Shown here piece by piece: positions 47,563 through 59,055 of a DNA stretch of 64,000 nucleotides. Within the stretch, counting starts at the first letter, position 1. Every line of letters starts with the position of its first letter. Position numbers and translations under genes: made by a program. The notes below the pieces were generated by a model. It worked only from the letters and a program-made list of their open reading frames with translations. It did no database searches and had not been told where the DNA came from. The stretch covers positions 6,777,922-6,841,921 of the forward strand of contig JAQFVV010000042.1 in assembly GCA_028023455.1 (NCBI GenBank), read 5' to 3'. This stretch comes from Epiperipatus broadwayi. Lineage: Eukaryota > Onychophora > Udeonychophora > Euonychophora > Peripatidae.

Positions 47563-50500
47563 TGTAACGTTCAGAATCGTATGATTAGCCAACAAGATTC
47601 AGAGACCTAGCAAAAGTACTTCAAACCCAGTATGTTCGGGATATGGTAGTCGCGGAACAGTACTAAGCTTTAACCTATTTGCCAGTGCTCCAAAATCTCC
47701 ACTATCCAACCAACACTCCTGATGCTACTAATGGTTATCGTTTTTCTTTGGTCCCGGTGGTCAGGGTGGAAACAAGGACTCTCAATTCAAACCTAGCCTA
47801 TTATGCACTAGACTTTATTAATTTAATCTCAGATATTCACTAAATACTATGATATAGCTTAAACTATTATTATTAATATTTCATAGGTTTTGGATACATA
47901 CATATGATTTAATCAAGTGTGGATATAGATGAGTGGATATGATGAACCAGGGATTGACATGACAATGGTATAGATATATACAATTTATTAATACAATTAG
48001 AAAATATAATTAATAACAATCATGTTTGGATCTAATCATGATCCATGTACGGGATTACATTTTTTTAAACCAAAAAAATAAATAACAATTACATTTGATG
48101 ATCAATAGTGATAATAGTACATAATTTCAATATCCCCAGAATAAATATATGGTTTTACAAGAGGTCACCTGACAATAATGACAATTAAGGTTGTGAAATA
48201 TATAAAATAATAATTACAATAATGAACCTCAGTATTAGATGTGTGTGTGTACATTACAATGAAATCATACTGGATTCCATGACAATAACAATTGTGATTC
48301 GATACAAAAAAAAATTAACTAAAAAAATGATAGTTACACGCACAGTAAATAATCAGTATTATACTGTGTGTCAGCATAAAACGAAATTTTATATTGAGAG
48401 TGATAATATTTTATCAAGAAATATGCCACTATAAAATTAATATGCCAATTTTGGGGAGCAAACACAATACTTGCTTATATTAAGCTAGAGGCCAAATGAA
48501 TATATATATAATAAATTTATGCGTGTGTTTACATACATAGGGGAAGTAGAGTATATATGTATTTGTCATTATAATATTTTATTGTTAGTCTTCTCAGCAG
48601 GAGTTATGGACAAAAGCATAATTTTATTACCCTTTATTATTAATAATTATATGAAAAATATGGCTTATCTATTTCCCACAGAATTAACAACAGGTATGAT
48701 TAAGAAATCTAATTACAGCATTCAGTAGCGTCGGGGTTTGAATCCTGTGCTGGCTGTATTATTAGCATTGGCAAACGTGGGCCAATCTTCTTTGTCGAGC
48801 AGTAATGTATATATTCCTATAGTAACACATCCGCATTCAGCTTGGCTTGTGTAGGAAATAATAGAGCGTGGGTTTTGAATCACTATCTTTATAGAGTATA
48901 CCCATTCATCGGCTCAAAGAAAGGCATGTCTATCTCGTATCGCCAAGATCGGTAAAATATCCGCGTGGCAGACCGCATAGCAATACTCGACATATTTTTA
49001 TTATTAAAAGCCATATAGGCACAGATCAATGTATTAAGCTACTGATATATTTGCCCATTAAAAGCATTAATTTATATCTGCATAGATGTTTTTCCTAAAC
49101 CTGTCTTTAATAAGTAATAATGGAGAAATCCGACAACCATATCTTATAGGCTATAAAATGCCCAAGTATTTCAAATATGAATCTTAACTATAAAATGCTA
49201 AAGAGGCAAAAAAAAAATACTACTGCTGAGATATTTCTTTTTCCAAATGCATGCCTCACTAAATATACATATAGGGTGAGATAACTCATATCTTTGCAAT
49301 AAATAATATTGTCTATTTTAAATTTTAAAAGAAGAACTAGCATTATTATTATTATTTTTACATTTAAATAAATGCATACACACTTATATATATACTATTC
49401 CACCTTCTTTAATTGTCACAAAGAATCTTAATCTAAATCAAATAAAATAATTTGAACACTTATTTATATTTTAAATTTCTTTACCAAGATACTGTGATTA
49501 CGCATATACGGGAAGAGGGCGGATTTTTTTATATATTTGATTTCTTTTCGATCTTTTTTTTTTATTATTAAATAAATGACATTTTCCACTAAGTCAGAAT
49601 TAGACGCGATTTAGAAATTTAACTTTGACTGTTTCTTATTTATTTACTATAAAAATCGTTACCCATTTCCCACTTTAGATTCGGGATAAAATAAACAAAT
49701 TTATATATAAATTAGTTTCATAGTGTAATATCATTTATACCCATATTTAACTAAATTGGCACAAAGAAATTAATCAATCAAATATATATTATACTTAAAA
49801 GAACATACCGGCATATCTCAAAATAAAACAGAAAAGCTGCAATTTTAAACTCTCTAACAATCTTTTTGTTCTACTTAGAATTATACATTACACTTTTTTC
49901 TGTTGTTTGAACCATTAATAAGTAATGGTTAAAATTTAAATTGACTTGTTAAAACAATAATAAAAATAAACTAAACACTCATATATGTATAACCGTCCTA
50001 TTGAAACACATTTTCTTAAGATAGTTTTTTTCAAATTTTATGAATCTAATGAAATTAAATGTTCGCATTTTTTTTTTTACAGAAGGTATTTTTAAGATAT
50101 AAATAATTTTTTCTTTTTTTAAAGATAGAAAGTTTATACTTGCGATCGATTACGGTGTCACTTTGCTTGATGCAGATTTTTTTTACCGATTCATTCATTG
50201 ACAGGGTCGACCTTGGGCTTCACTGGACTCAGAATAGACTGGCTTCAGGTTGCTTCTCTATTTTTCTTCGATGGATCATTGTATCACTTTGATTGAGGAA
50301 GATATTTTTTTCCAGGTTCATTCATTATTAGGATCGATCTTTGGCTTTATTGGACTCAGGATAGACTGACTTCGCTGTTGATTCTCCATTTTCTTTCATA
50401 GCAGCAGCGTGGGATTTGTCTCTCCTCCTCTTCTCTAGATGCATCTTTCTGGAGACTTTCCAGAGAAAGGAAAAGTAATTTGTACTACTCAAAAGCCATA

Positions 50501-51419
50501 TCGTGGGTCTTTTCTCCGATTAAAAATGTAGTCAATGGCACTAGTAGTTGAGACTCACTTTTCTTAAAAAAACCCACCAACTTTCTTACTACCAACAACT
50601 TTTTCCTCTCTAACTGCTTGACTTTTAATAATTTGAATCAATTACTCTCACTGCTTGACTTTGAATAATTTGAATCCTTGGTTCTTTTTCTTTGCTCTAT
50701 TTATAATAATTTTTTTTCTAAGCAAGGCTTTGTTTTCTATATATATATTTTTACCACCTATACTATATTTTCCTTGGTTAGAAATGAAAACAGACTGCAT
50801 GATTGATTTTTCCTTTTTTTAATTACATCAGTTTAAAGATTTTTAGGATTTACATCAGTTTAAAGATAAGAAAACAATTCAAACACTCCCATGCAACTAG
50901 CTGAGTTGATCTTTCAGTTTAAAGATAAGAAAAACAATTCAACACTTCCTTGCAACTAGCTGCGTTGATCTTTTACCAAAAATAGGTGACACAATCGAGA
51001 TAAGATTACACAAAGTTATAAAATCTTACTTGCCTTTTAATCGCCTCAAGGATGAGAAAAATGAATTCACACTTACATGCAACTATATTTTTCGGAATAT
51101 TTATGAAAAAAATAAGCAGAGTCATCAAAATGTTATTCGCAAGGAACAAACTGCCTTTAGGATAAAGATATACGACAATGGAAATATATTTTTCTTTCCA
51201 AAAATATATACATAAAAAAATGCATTTCAATAGAACAATTTACACATACATAAGTCCACTCATTCATAAAGTCATACACCTGCACCTGCATATATCCCCT
51301 TTAGCAAACAAGCAAAAAAAAATGAAAAATTAGATATTTGAGTTTTAAAATATATATATGTATACTAATTTTACCAACTAACATGAAGCTCTGTGTGTTC
51401 ATACACACTGAATGCTTCA
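47563..51419 (-). repeat. 3' LTR (3857 bp) of the cargo element
   Basis: Left copy. In the element's minus orientation it is the 3' LTR. It contains a ~117-bp imperfect tandem duplication near 50150-50390 (GATTCATTCATTGACAGGGTCGA and a related copy). Short open frames inside are repeated in the other LTR and are not genes. Confidence 0.9.
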
Positions 51420-51724
51420 TATCCCTCAAGTTACAAAAAGAAAAAAAAGCAACAAAAAAAAAGATCAAACCTACTCTGGTAAAATCCTTTTTTTTTCCTT
51501 TTTTTTACACTAGAGACCCTTGAAGTTTAAACTAAAGAGTAACCCAACTGCTTCATAATAAAATATAGTGATCTATTCTATGGTTAGTGATTGACTACAT
51601 ATATATCCCCCCCAAAAAAAAATAATTTACATAGCTATATACTTAAGAAATAATTTGAAAATTCATGGTCCCTATTCATTTAAAAATCAGTACCCATCAT
51701 TACCTTCTGTTTTCTAAGACCATT

Positions 51725-53398
51725 TTAAATTTTTCCTGGATCTGGAGGTACCTGGTGATAGGGCTTTAAACTCCAGTCATTATATGTTTGCCTGATTCCT
51801 TTATATTTCTGAATGAGAAATGTCTTTTCTTCACAAAGCTTTATCTTGAAGGGCGGACAATATAATGGAGAGAATTTTCTACACTGATTCTGCCATGAGT
51901 TCCCAACATCTTGTATGTGCTGCCACACATGGTCAACTATTTGGAAATCAAATGGTTGTATGCCCCTCTTTCTTTGTTTCTCTGCAGTTCTCTTTAAGTG
52001 TTCCAAGGCTTCCTTCTGGTCTCCTTTGTCAATTCTCTTCCTCTCTGTTGATAGTGGGGTTTTCATATTCTGGAAGCCATGACCAACATGAAAGTAGATT
52101 GGTGTAAAGTTAGTGGCCTGATTATCTTTACAGTTGATCGGCTTTATCCAACTCTCACGCTTATCTTTCACATCCTCACTTATTTCATCAAAACATTTTC
52201 CAGAATCCTCAATGCTAGCTTTAACAATAGCCATTGTTATTGTAGCTTTCATACAAGTCATCAAGCACTTATTGCTAGGTTCAGGTCCCTTTCCATCCAT
52301 GCACCACATGATGGTAGGCAAAAGATCACTCTTAAATTTGCACTGAAGAGTAACATCTTTATGAATATAATCATTAACATCATTTAACCTTTTTATTGTG
52401 GTTAGGGGTTTAGCAACAAATAATGCCTTGGCTTTGATGGATTTAGATAGAGGTGAGGGCTTTCCCATACCTGCAGCATTTTGGACAATCACTCTGGACT
52501 CATACTCTAAACCTTCAGTTAAACCTGTTACAGTGTAGTAAGTTTCACTTATTTCAAAACCAACATTGAATGTAACCCATCTTAAACTAATATTATCACG
52601 TCTTCCAATTACATAATTACACGTGGAAATGCCATCATCCTCCTCAAGTTCATCCCATTTGATTGTAATTGCGGTTTTATTACAACTGACTATCTGTGGA
52701 GTCATTGGAGCTTTTGGTTTGACTATGTCTTTGACTTCTGCTGTTATGCTGTTATCATCCACGGAATAACTACATTTTACTACATCATCCATAGTAACCT
52801 TATTAGTGATTGATATTCTTTTTTGATCGTCAGCAATGAGGTTGTATTTCTCTTCCTCTGGAAGTGTCTGTGTTTCTTTCTGCCATTCTACCATATCTTT
52901 TTCACTGAAAGTTTCACACACTAATTCAGCACTTTCACACACTAATTCAGCACTTTGGAGTTCCCTAACTTCCACCTCTGGTAATACCTGAACAGATTCA
53001 ACAGGTGGTTTTTGAATTGCTACTTGGGATACTGTCTCAATATTTCCCAGTTGATCAGGTTGCAAGTCCCTTATTTCCTCCTGCTGTCCTTGTACATTCT
53101 GCACTTCCTTTTGGATGGTCTTGGAGTTCCCCTGTGGAGTATCATCTACTCTTTTATTTATTTTCTCAGACCCCTTTCTGCATTCCTCTTTAAACTCCTC
53201 CCTCTCTGTTCGACCTTTTCCCCACCAGTCATCCATCTTTCTCAGAGTTTCCTTTGCTTTCTTATTGCATTCACTCATTATCTCTGTTATCTTAGAAAAT
53301 TCACTCTTCATCTCTTCTGCTCTCTTACTGTTTTCCTCTTTACACTGTATATTCATGGTTAACATCAACTGGTATAGGTCTTGAATTGTCACCTCCAT
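51725..53398 (-). CDS. Retrotransposon-borne ORF with titin/twitchin-like Ig-FN3-Ig segment
   Basis: An intact 557-codon frame in sense orientation inside the LTR element. Residues 1-85 are a charged, probably coiled-coil region (gag-like in style, but not assignable). Residues 86-190 are Gln/Glu-rich, with a tandem SAELVCE duplication (149-162). Residues 192-228 look like the end of an I-set Ig domain running into PKAP. Residues 229-325 are an FN3 domain of the titin A-band type: ITIKWDELEEDDG with Trp248, VTGLTEGLEYESRVIVQN, AAGMGKPSP. Residues 326-402 are an Ig I-set domain (TIKRLND, VTLQCKF, PTIMW, ASIEDSGK) in which the usual Tyr-x-Cys end is altered to KCFDE. Residues 440-557 are basic and unrecognised. 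No introns, so the muscle-protein part was probably captured as cDNA. Whether the protein is made is unknown. Confidence 0.8.
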   Translation of the reverse strand: MEVTIQDLYQLMLTMNIQCKEENSKRAEEMKSEFSKITEIMSECNKKAKETLRKMDDWWGKGRTEREEFKEECRKGSEKINKRVDDTPQGNSKTIQKEVQNVQGQQEEIRDLQPDQLGNIETVSQVAIQKPPVESVQVLPEVEVRELQSAELVCESAELVCETFSEKDMVEWQKETQTLPEEEKYNLIADDQKRISITNKVTMDDVVKCSYSVDDNSITAEVKDIVKPKAPMTPQIVSCNKTAITIKWDELEEDDGISTCNYVIGRRDNISLRWVTFNVGFEISETYYTVTGLTEGLEYESRVIVQNAAGMGKPSPLSKSIKAKALFVAKPLTTIKRLNDVNDYIHKDVTLQCKFKSDLLPTIMWCMDGKGPEPSNKCLMTCMKATITMAIVKASIEDSGKCFDEISEDVKDKRESWIKPINCKDNQATNFTPIYFHVGHGFQNMKTPLSTERKRIDKGDQKEALEHLKRTAEKQRKRGIQPFDFQIVDHVWQHIQDVGNSWQNQCRKFSPLYCPPFKIKLCEEKTFLIQKYKGIRQTYNDWSLKPYHQVPPDPGKI

Positions 53399-53399
53399 T

Positions 53400-54246
53400 T
53401 TTTTTCTTGTACTATAATAATCTATTGCTTTCTACAACTATCTCTTCATCTAAACAATATTCTCTTTATACTACTACTTTAAATTTTCATAAAAGGTTAT
53501 ACCTTCCCCCTCTCTGATCTCCTATGCATCTCCATCTTTTTCCCCATCATTCCCACATGCTGCCTGCTCCTTTCCTTATATTTAGCCTAAGTCCATGCCT
53601 GCCTATCTACTATTCAACTGACACAATATCACATGTCCCATAAAAACAAATCAAAACAAATTTGTATATAGATATATATAAAAAGTATATAAAAAAACTT
53701 CTCTTACCCTCTTAAGACCAGTCACTGCCCCCTTTGTTTACAGGTTGCTTGTTCTGCTGTGCCCAGAAAACTGCTAAGATCTAAAAATGACAACTTTCAC
53801 ACAATCATCACACTCTATTACTCCAATGTCACCCCCCTTTTGTTTATATCCACATCAGTCTGTGTCTCCCATCATCATCAATCTACACACCACAGTAATA
53901 TCCACAATGATTATTGGAATCCTGGCTGATGACAAAATTTATTTAGAGTAACCCGAAAAAAAATTCTTTTTCAAAGATTATCTCTGGGCGCCATGTCACC
54001 AACCACAATCCAATACAACATCAAAACCCATGTAAAAGGCTTGAGAAACAATCTCTATATTTTATGGAAGTGAGTGAATAAATACAATTGCCTCATATTG
54101 GCATTAAACCTGAAAATTATCTCTACATATTTTACATAAAAAATTTTAAATCAAAATCATGGCTCAGGTGCTCAGGGTGTGTGATTTTATATAATCGTAG
54201 CCTCACGTTGGGAAGCCAAGCCCGGAAAAAAAAATATATACCACCC
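53400..54246 (-). other. 5' internal leader of the cargo element
   Basis: Untranslated region between the 5' LTR and the ORF in element orientation. On the minus strand at about 54004-53984 a second primer-site-like word TGGTGACATGGCGCCCAG occurs, some 240 bp inside. No other feature recognised. Confidence 0.5.
54201..54218 (-). promoter_or_regulatory. Candidate tRNA-Lys-type primer-binding site
   Basis: The minus strand reads TGGCTTCCCAACGTGAGG. This resembles the complement of the tRNA-Lys(CUU) 3' end (TGGCGCCCAACGTGGGGC), with an indel and two mismatches. It starts 28 nt inside the 5' LTR, instead of directly after it. That spacing and the mismatches make it tentative. Confidence 0.35.
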
Positions 54247-57200
54247 TGTAACGTTCAGAATCGTATGATTAGCCAACAAGATTCAGAGACCTAGCAAAAG
54301 TACTTCAAACCCAGTATGTTCGGGATATGGTAGTCGTGGAACAGTACTAAGCTTTAACCTATTTGCCAGTGCTCCAAAATCTCCACTATCCAACCAACGC
54401 TCCTGATGCTACTAATGGTTATCGTTTTTCTTCGGTCCCGGTGGTCAGGGTAGAAACAAGGACTCTCAATTCAAACCTAGCCTATTATGCACTAGACTTT
54501 ATTAATTTAATCTCAGATATTCACTAAATACTATGATATAGCTTAAACTATTATTATTAATATTTCATAGGTTTTGGATACATACATATGATTTAATCAA
54601 GTGTGGATATAGATGAGTGGATATGATGAACCAGGGAATGACATGACAACGGTATAGATATATACAATTTATTAATACAATTAGAAAATATAATTAATAA
54701 CAATCATGTTTGGATCTAATCATGATCCATGTACGGGATTACATTTTTTTTAAACCAAAAAAATAAATAACAATTACATTTGATGATCAATAGTGATAAT
54801 AGTACATAATTTCAATATCCCCAGAATAAATATATGGTTTTACAAGAGGTCACCTGACAATAATGACAATTAAGGTTGTGAAATATATAAAATAATAATT
54901 ACAATAATGAACCTCAGTATTAGATGTGTGTGTGTACATTACAATGAAATCATACTGGATTCCATGACAATAACAATTGTGATTCGATACAAAAAAAATT
55001 AACTAAAAAAATGATAGTTACACGCACAGTAAATAATCAGTATTATACTGTGTGTCAGCATAAAACGAAATTTTATATTGAGAGTGATAATATTTTATCA
55101 AGAAATATGCCACTATAAAATTAATATGCCAATTTTGGGGAGCAAACACAATACTTGCTTATATTAAGCTAGAGGCCAAATGAATATATATATAATAAAT
55201 TTATGCGTGTGTTTACATACATAGGGGAAGTAGAGTATGTGTATTTGTCATTATAATATTTTATTGTTAGTCTTCTCAGCAGGAGTTATGGACAAAAGCA
55301 TAATTTTATTACCCTTTATTATTAATAATTATATGAAAAATATGGCTTATCTATTTCCCACAGAGAAGTTATGGACAAAAGCATAATTTTATTACCCTTT
55401 ATTATTAATAATTATATGAAAAATATGGCTTATCTATTTCCCACAGAATTAACAACAGGTATGATTAAGAAATCTAATTACAGCGTTCAGTAGCGTCGGG
55501 GTTTGAATCCTGTGCTGGCTGTATTATTAGCATTGGCAAATGTGGGCCAATCTTCTTTGTCGAGCAGTAATGTATATATTCCTATAGTAACACATCCGCA
55601 TTCAGCTTGGCTTGTGTAGGAAATAATAGAGCGTGGGTTTTGAATCACTATCTTTATAGAGTATACCCATTCATCGGCTCAAAGAAAGGCATGTCTATCT
55701 CGTATCGCCAAGATCGGTAAAATATCCGTGTGGCAGACCGCATAGCAATACTCGACATATTTTTATTATTAAAAGCCATATAGGCACAGATCAATGTATT
55801 AAGCTACTGATATATGTGCCCATTAAAAGCATTAATTTATATCTGCATAGATGTTTTTCCTAAACCTGTCTTTAATAAGTAATAATGGAGAAATCCGACA
55901 ACCATATCTTATAGGCTATAAAATGCCCAAGTATTTCAAATATGAATCTTAACTATAAAATGCTAAAGAGGCAAAAAAAAATACTACTGCTGAGATATTT
56001 CTTTTCCCAAATGCATGCCTCACTAAATATACATATAGGGTGAGATAACTCATATCTTTGCAATAAATAATATTGTCTATTTTAAATTTTAAAAGAAGAA
56101 CTAGCATTATTATTATTATTTTTACATTTAAATAAACACATACACACTTATATATATACTATTCCACCTTCTTTAATTGTCACAAAGAATCACTATCTTT
56201 ATCAAATAAAATAATTTGAACACTTATTTATATTTTAAATTTCTTTACCAAGATACTGTGATTACGCATATACGGGAAGAGGGCGAATTTTTTTATATAT
56301 TTGATTTCTTTTCGATCTTTTTTTTTTATTATTAAATAAATGACATTTTCCACTAAGTCAGAATTAGACGCGATTTAGAAATTTAACTTTGACTGTTTCT
56401 TATTTATTTACTATAAAAATCGTTACCCATTTCCCACTTTAGATTCAGGATAAAACAAACAAATTTATATATAAATTAGTTTCATAGTGTAATATCATTT
56501 ATACCCATATTTAACTAAATTGGTACAAAGAAATTAATCAATCAAATATATATTATACTTAAAAGAACATACCGGCATATCTCAAAATAAAACATAGAAA
56601 AGCTGCAATTTTAAACTCTCTAATAATCTTTTTGTTCTACTTAGAATTATACATTACACTTTTTTCTGTTGTTTGAACCATTAATAAGTAATGGTTAAAA
56701 TTTAAATTGACTTGTTAAAACAATAATAAAAATAAACTAAACACTCATATATGTATAACCGTCCTATTGAAACACATTTTCTTAAGATAGTTTTTTTTCA
56801 AATTTTATGAATCTAATGAAATTAAATGCTCGCATTTTTTTTTTTATAGAAGGTATTTTTAAGATATAAATAATTTTTTCTTTTTTTAAAGATAGAAAGT
56901 TTATACTTGCGATCGATTACGGTGTCACTTTGCTTGATGCAGATTTTTTTTACCGATTCATTCATTGACAGGGTCGACCTTGGGCTTCACTGGACTCAGA
57001 ATAGACTGGCTTCAGGTTGCTTCTCTATTTTTCTTCGATGGATCATTGTGTCACTTTGATTGAGGCAGATATTTTTTTCCAGGTTCATTCATTATTAGGA
57101 TCGATCTTTGGCTTAATTGGACTCAGGATAGACTGACTTCGCTGTTGATTCTCCATTTTCTTTCATAGCAGCAGCATGGGATTTGTCTCTCCTCCTCTTC

Positions 57201-58226
57201 TCTAGATGCATTTTTCTGGAGACTTTCCAGAGAAAGGAAAAGTAATTTGTACTACTCAAAAGCCATATCGTGGGTCTTTTCTCCGATTAAAAATGTAGTC
57301 AATGGCACTAGTAGTTGAGACTCACTTTTCTTAAAAAAACCCACCAACTTTCTTACTACCAACAACTTTTTTCCTCTCTAACTGCTTGACTTTTAATAAT
57401 TTGAATCAATTACTCTCACTGCTTGACTTTGAATAATTTGAATCAATTACTCTCCCTGCTTGACTTTGAATAATTTGAATCCTTGGTTCTTTATCTTTGC
57501 TCTATTTATAATAATTTTTTTTCTAAGCATGGCTTTGTTTTCTATATATATATTTTTAACACCTATACTATATTTTCCTTGGTTAGAAACGAAAACAGAC
57601 CGCATGATTGATTTTTCCTTTTTTTAATTACATCAGTTTAAAGATTTTTAGGATTTACATCAGTTTAAAGATAAGAAAACAATTCAAACACTCCCATGCA
57701 ACTAGCTGAGTTGATCTTTCAGTTTAAAGATAAGAAAAACAATTCAACACTTCCTTGCAACTAGCTGCATTGATCTTTTACCAAAAATAGGTGACACTAT
57801 CAAGATAAGATTACACAAAGTTAGAAAATCTTACTTGCCTTTTAATCGCCTCAAGGATGAGAAAAATGAATTCACACTTACATGCAACTATATTTTTCGG
57901 AATATTTATAAAAAAATAAGCAGAGTCATCAAAATGTTATTCGCAAGGAACAAACTACCCTTAGGATAAAGATATACGACAATGGAAATATATTTTTCTT
58001 TCCAAAAATATATACATAAAAAAATGCATTTCAATAGAACAATTTACACATACATAAGTCCACTCATTCGTAAAGTCATACACCTGCACCTGCATATATC
58101 ACCTTTAGCAAACAAGCAAAAATAAAAAATGAAAAATTAGATATTTAAGTTTTAATATATATATATGTATACTAATTTTACCAACTAACATGAAGCTCTG
58201 TGTGTTCATACACACTGAATGCTTCA
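54247..58226 (-). repeat. 5' LTR (3980 bp) of the cargo element
   Basis: Right copy, about 120 bp longer than the left. The difference is explained by an extra 83-bp tandem copy starting GTTATGGACAAAAG (55285 and 55368), and an extra ~34-bp ACTCTCCCTGCTTGACTTTG unit near 57440. TATA-like TTATAAATAGAGC on the minus strand lies at about 57511-57500. Confidence 0.9.
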
Positions 58227-59040
58227 ATACATGTAGATTCACCCCTGAAGAGAGTTAACCACAATTTCTCCTTGAGTTTGAAATTTGTGGCATAATGGAA
58301 CCTGAAAGAGGGATAGGGAGATGTGAACTGGTCTAAATTGTGGTCAGATTTAATGTGTAATAATTTGAGATAGCCATTGGAGATGGATGCAATCATTGAT
58401 CAGGCTCTTCATTGTATCATTCAAGGTATCCTACAGAGAGACCCTAGTTCCAACTGTAGTAAGATGTGACACCTCTCCACCATGTGGAAAAAGGTCTATT
58501 ACATTTTGGCATCCAAACTTTAGGGGCGTGAGACAAGGGTTTATCATGAATTCCAACCATAGTGTAAACAATTTTTTTTCTTTTTTTTGGAAATTTTTTT
58601 ATATTATTTTGATATGGATTATTATCCAGATGTATCCAGCAAGATAACAATGGTGAATACAACCAACCAGAAGAAACTCCAAATTAATAATAACCAAATA
58701 TAAAAGGGGTGAGAAGATAAATGAAAAGCTTCATCTGAAACAATAAAAAACATTAACTGCTAGGGAATATAAGGTAATCAGAGACTTCAAATTAATGAAT
58801 AATCATGTAGATAAAATTTATAAAATAGAAGAGTTAGACAAATTAAACACGCTTAAAATGACTTAGGCATTAAATAACATTAGTATTAAATCTTGTTAGT
58901 GAGATGAATTAAAATTGTAGCACCAATGGTATAGCTAAATACATGATCCCACGAAAGCTATTCATCATATTTAGAGAAACAAGAAACAGTTATAGCCAAA
59001 AATAAACAAATTAAGGTTAACTAAAAACAAAGTAGCACCA
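58227..59040. other. Unassigned sequence
   Basis: Less AT-rich between 58230 and 58560. Frames on both strands (58178-58396 minus, 58387-58647 plus) are short, and I cannot assign them; they may be retroelement debris continuing from the decayed Gypsy copy to the right. Confidence 0.35.
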
Positions 59041-59055
59041 GTTACAGGAGAAGTA

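Larger units (their letters stand above)
47563..58226 (-). mobile_element. Complete pol-less long-LTR retrotransposon with host-like cargo
   Basis: Two direct repeats, 47563-51419 and 54247-58226, begin TGTAACGTTCAG and end GAATGCTTCA. The whole is flanked by ATAC (47559-47562 and 58227-58230), a perfect 4-bp target duplication. The LTRs differ by roughly one to two percent by eye plus two tandem-copy-number differences, so insertion is fairly recent. Orientation is minus, because the TATA box (TTATAAATAG, minus) and the long ORF both read that way. A short purine tract GAGGGATA (minus) lies directly before the 3' LTR at 51420-51427. The 2.8-kb internal region has no protease, reverse transcriptase or integrase, so it is a non-autonomous (LARD-like) element that must be mobilised in trans. 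Confidence 0.9.

Noticed and set aside
52079-53384. Several plus-strand ORFs of 62-116 codons
   Set aside because: They are antisense to the 557-codon cargo ORF and lack domain signatures.
47563-58226. Segmental duplication of ~3.9 kb
   Set aside because: The repeats start TG, end CA, and the pair is bracketed by a perfect 4-bp duplication with TATA and a polypurine tract in consistent orientation, which fits LTRs.
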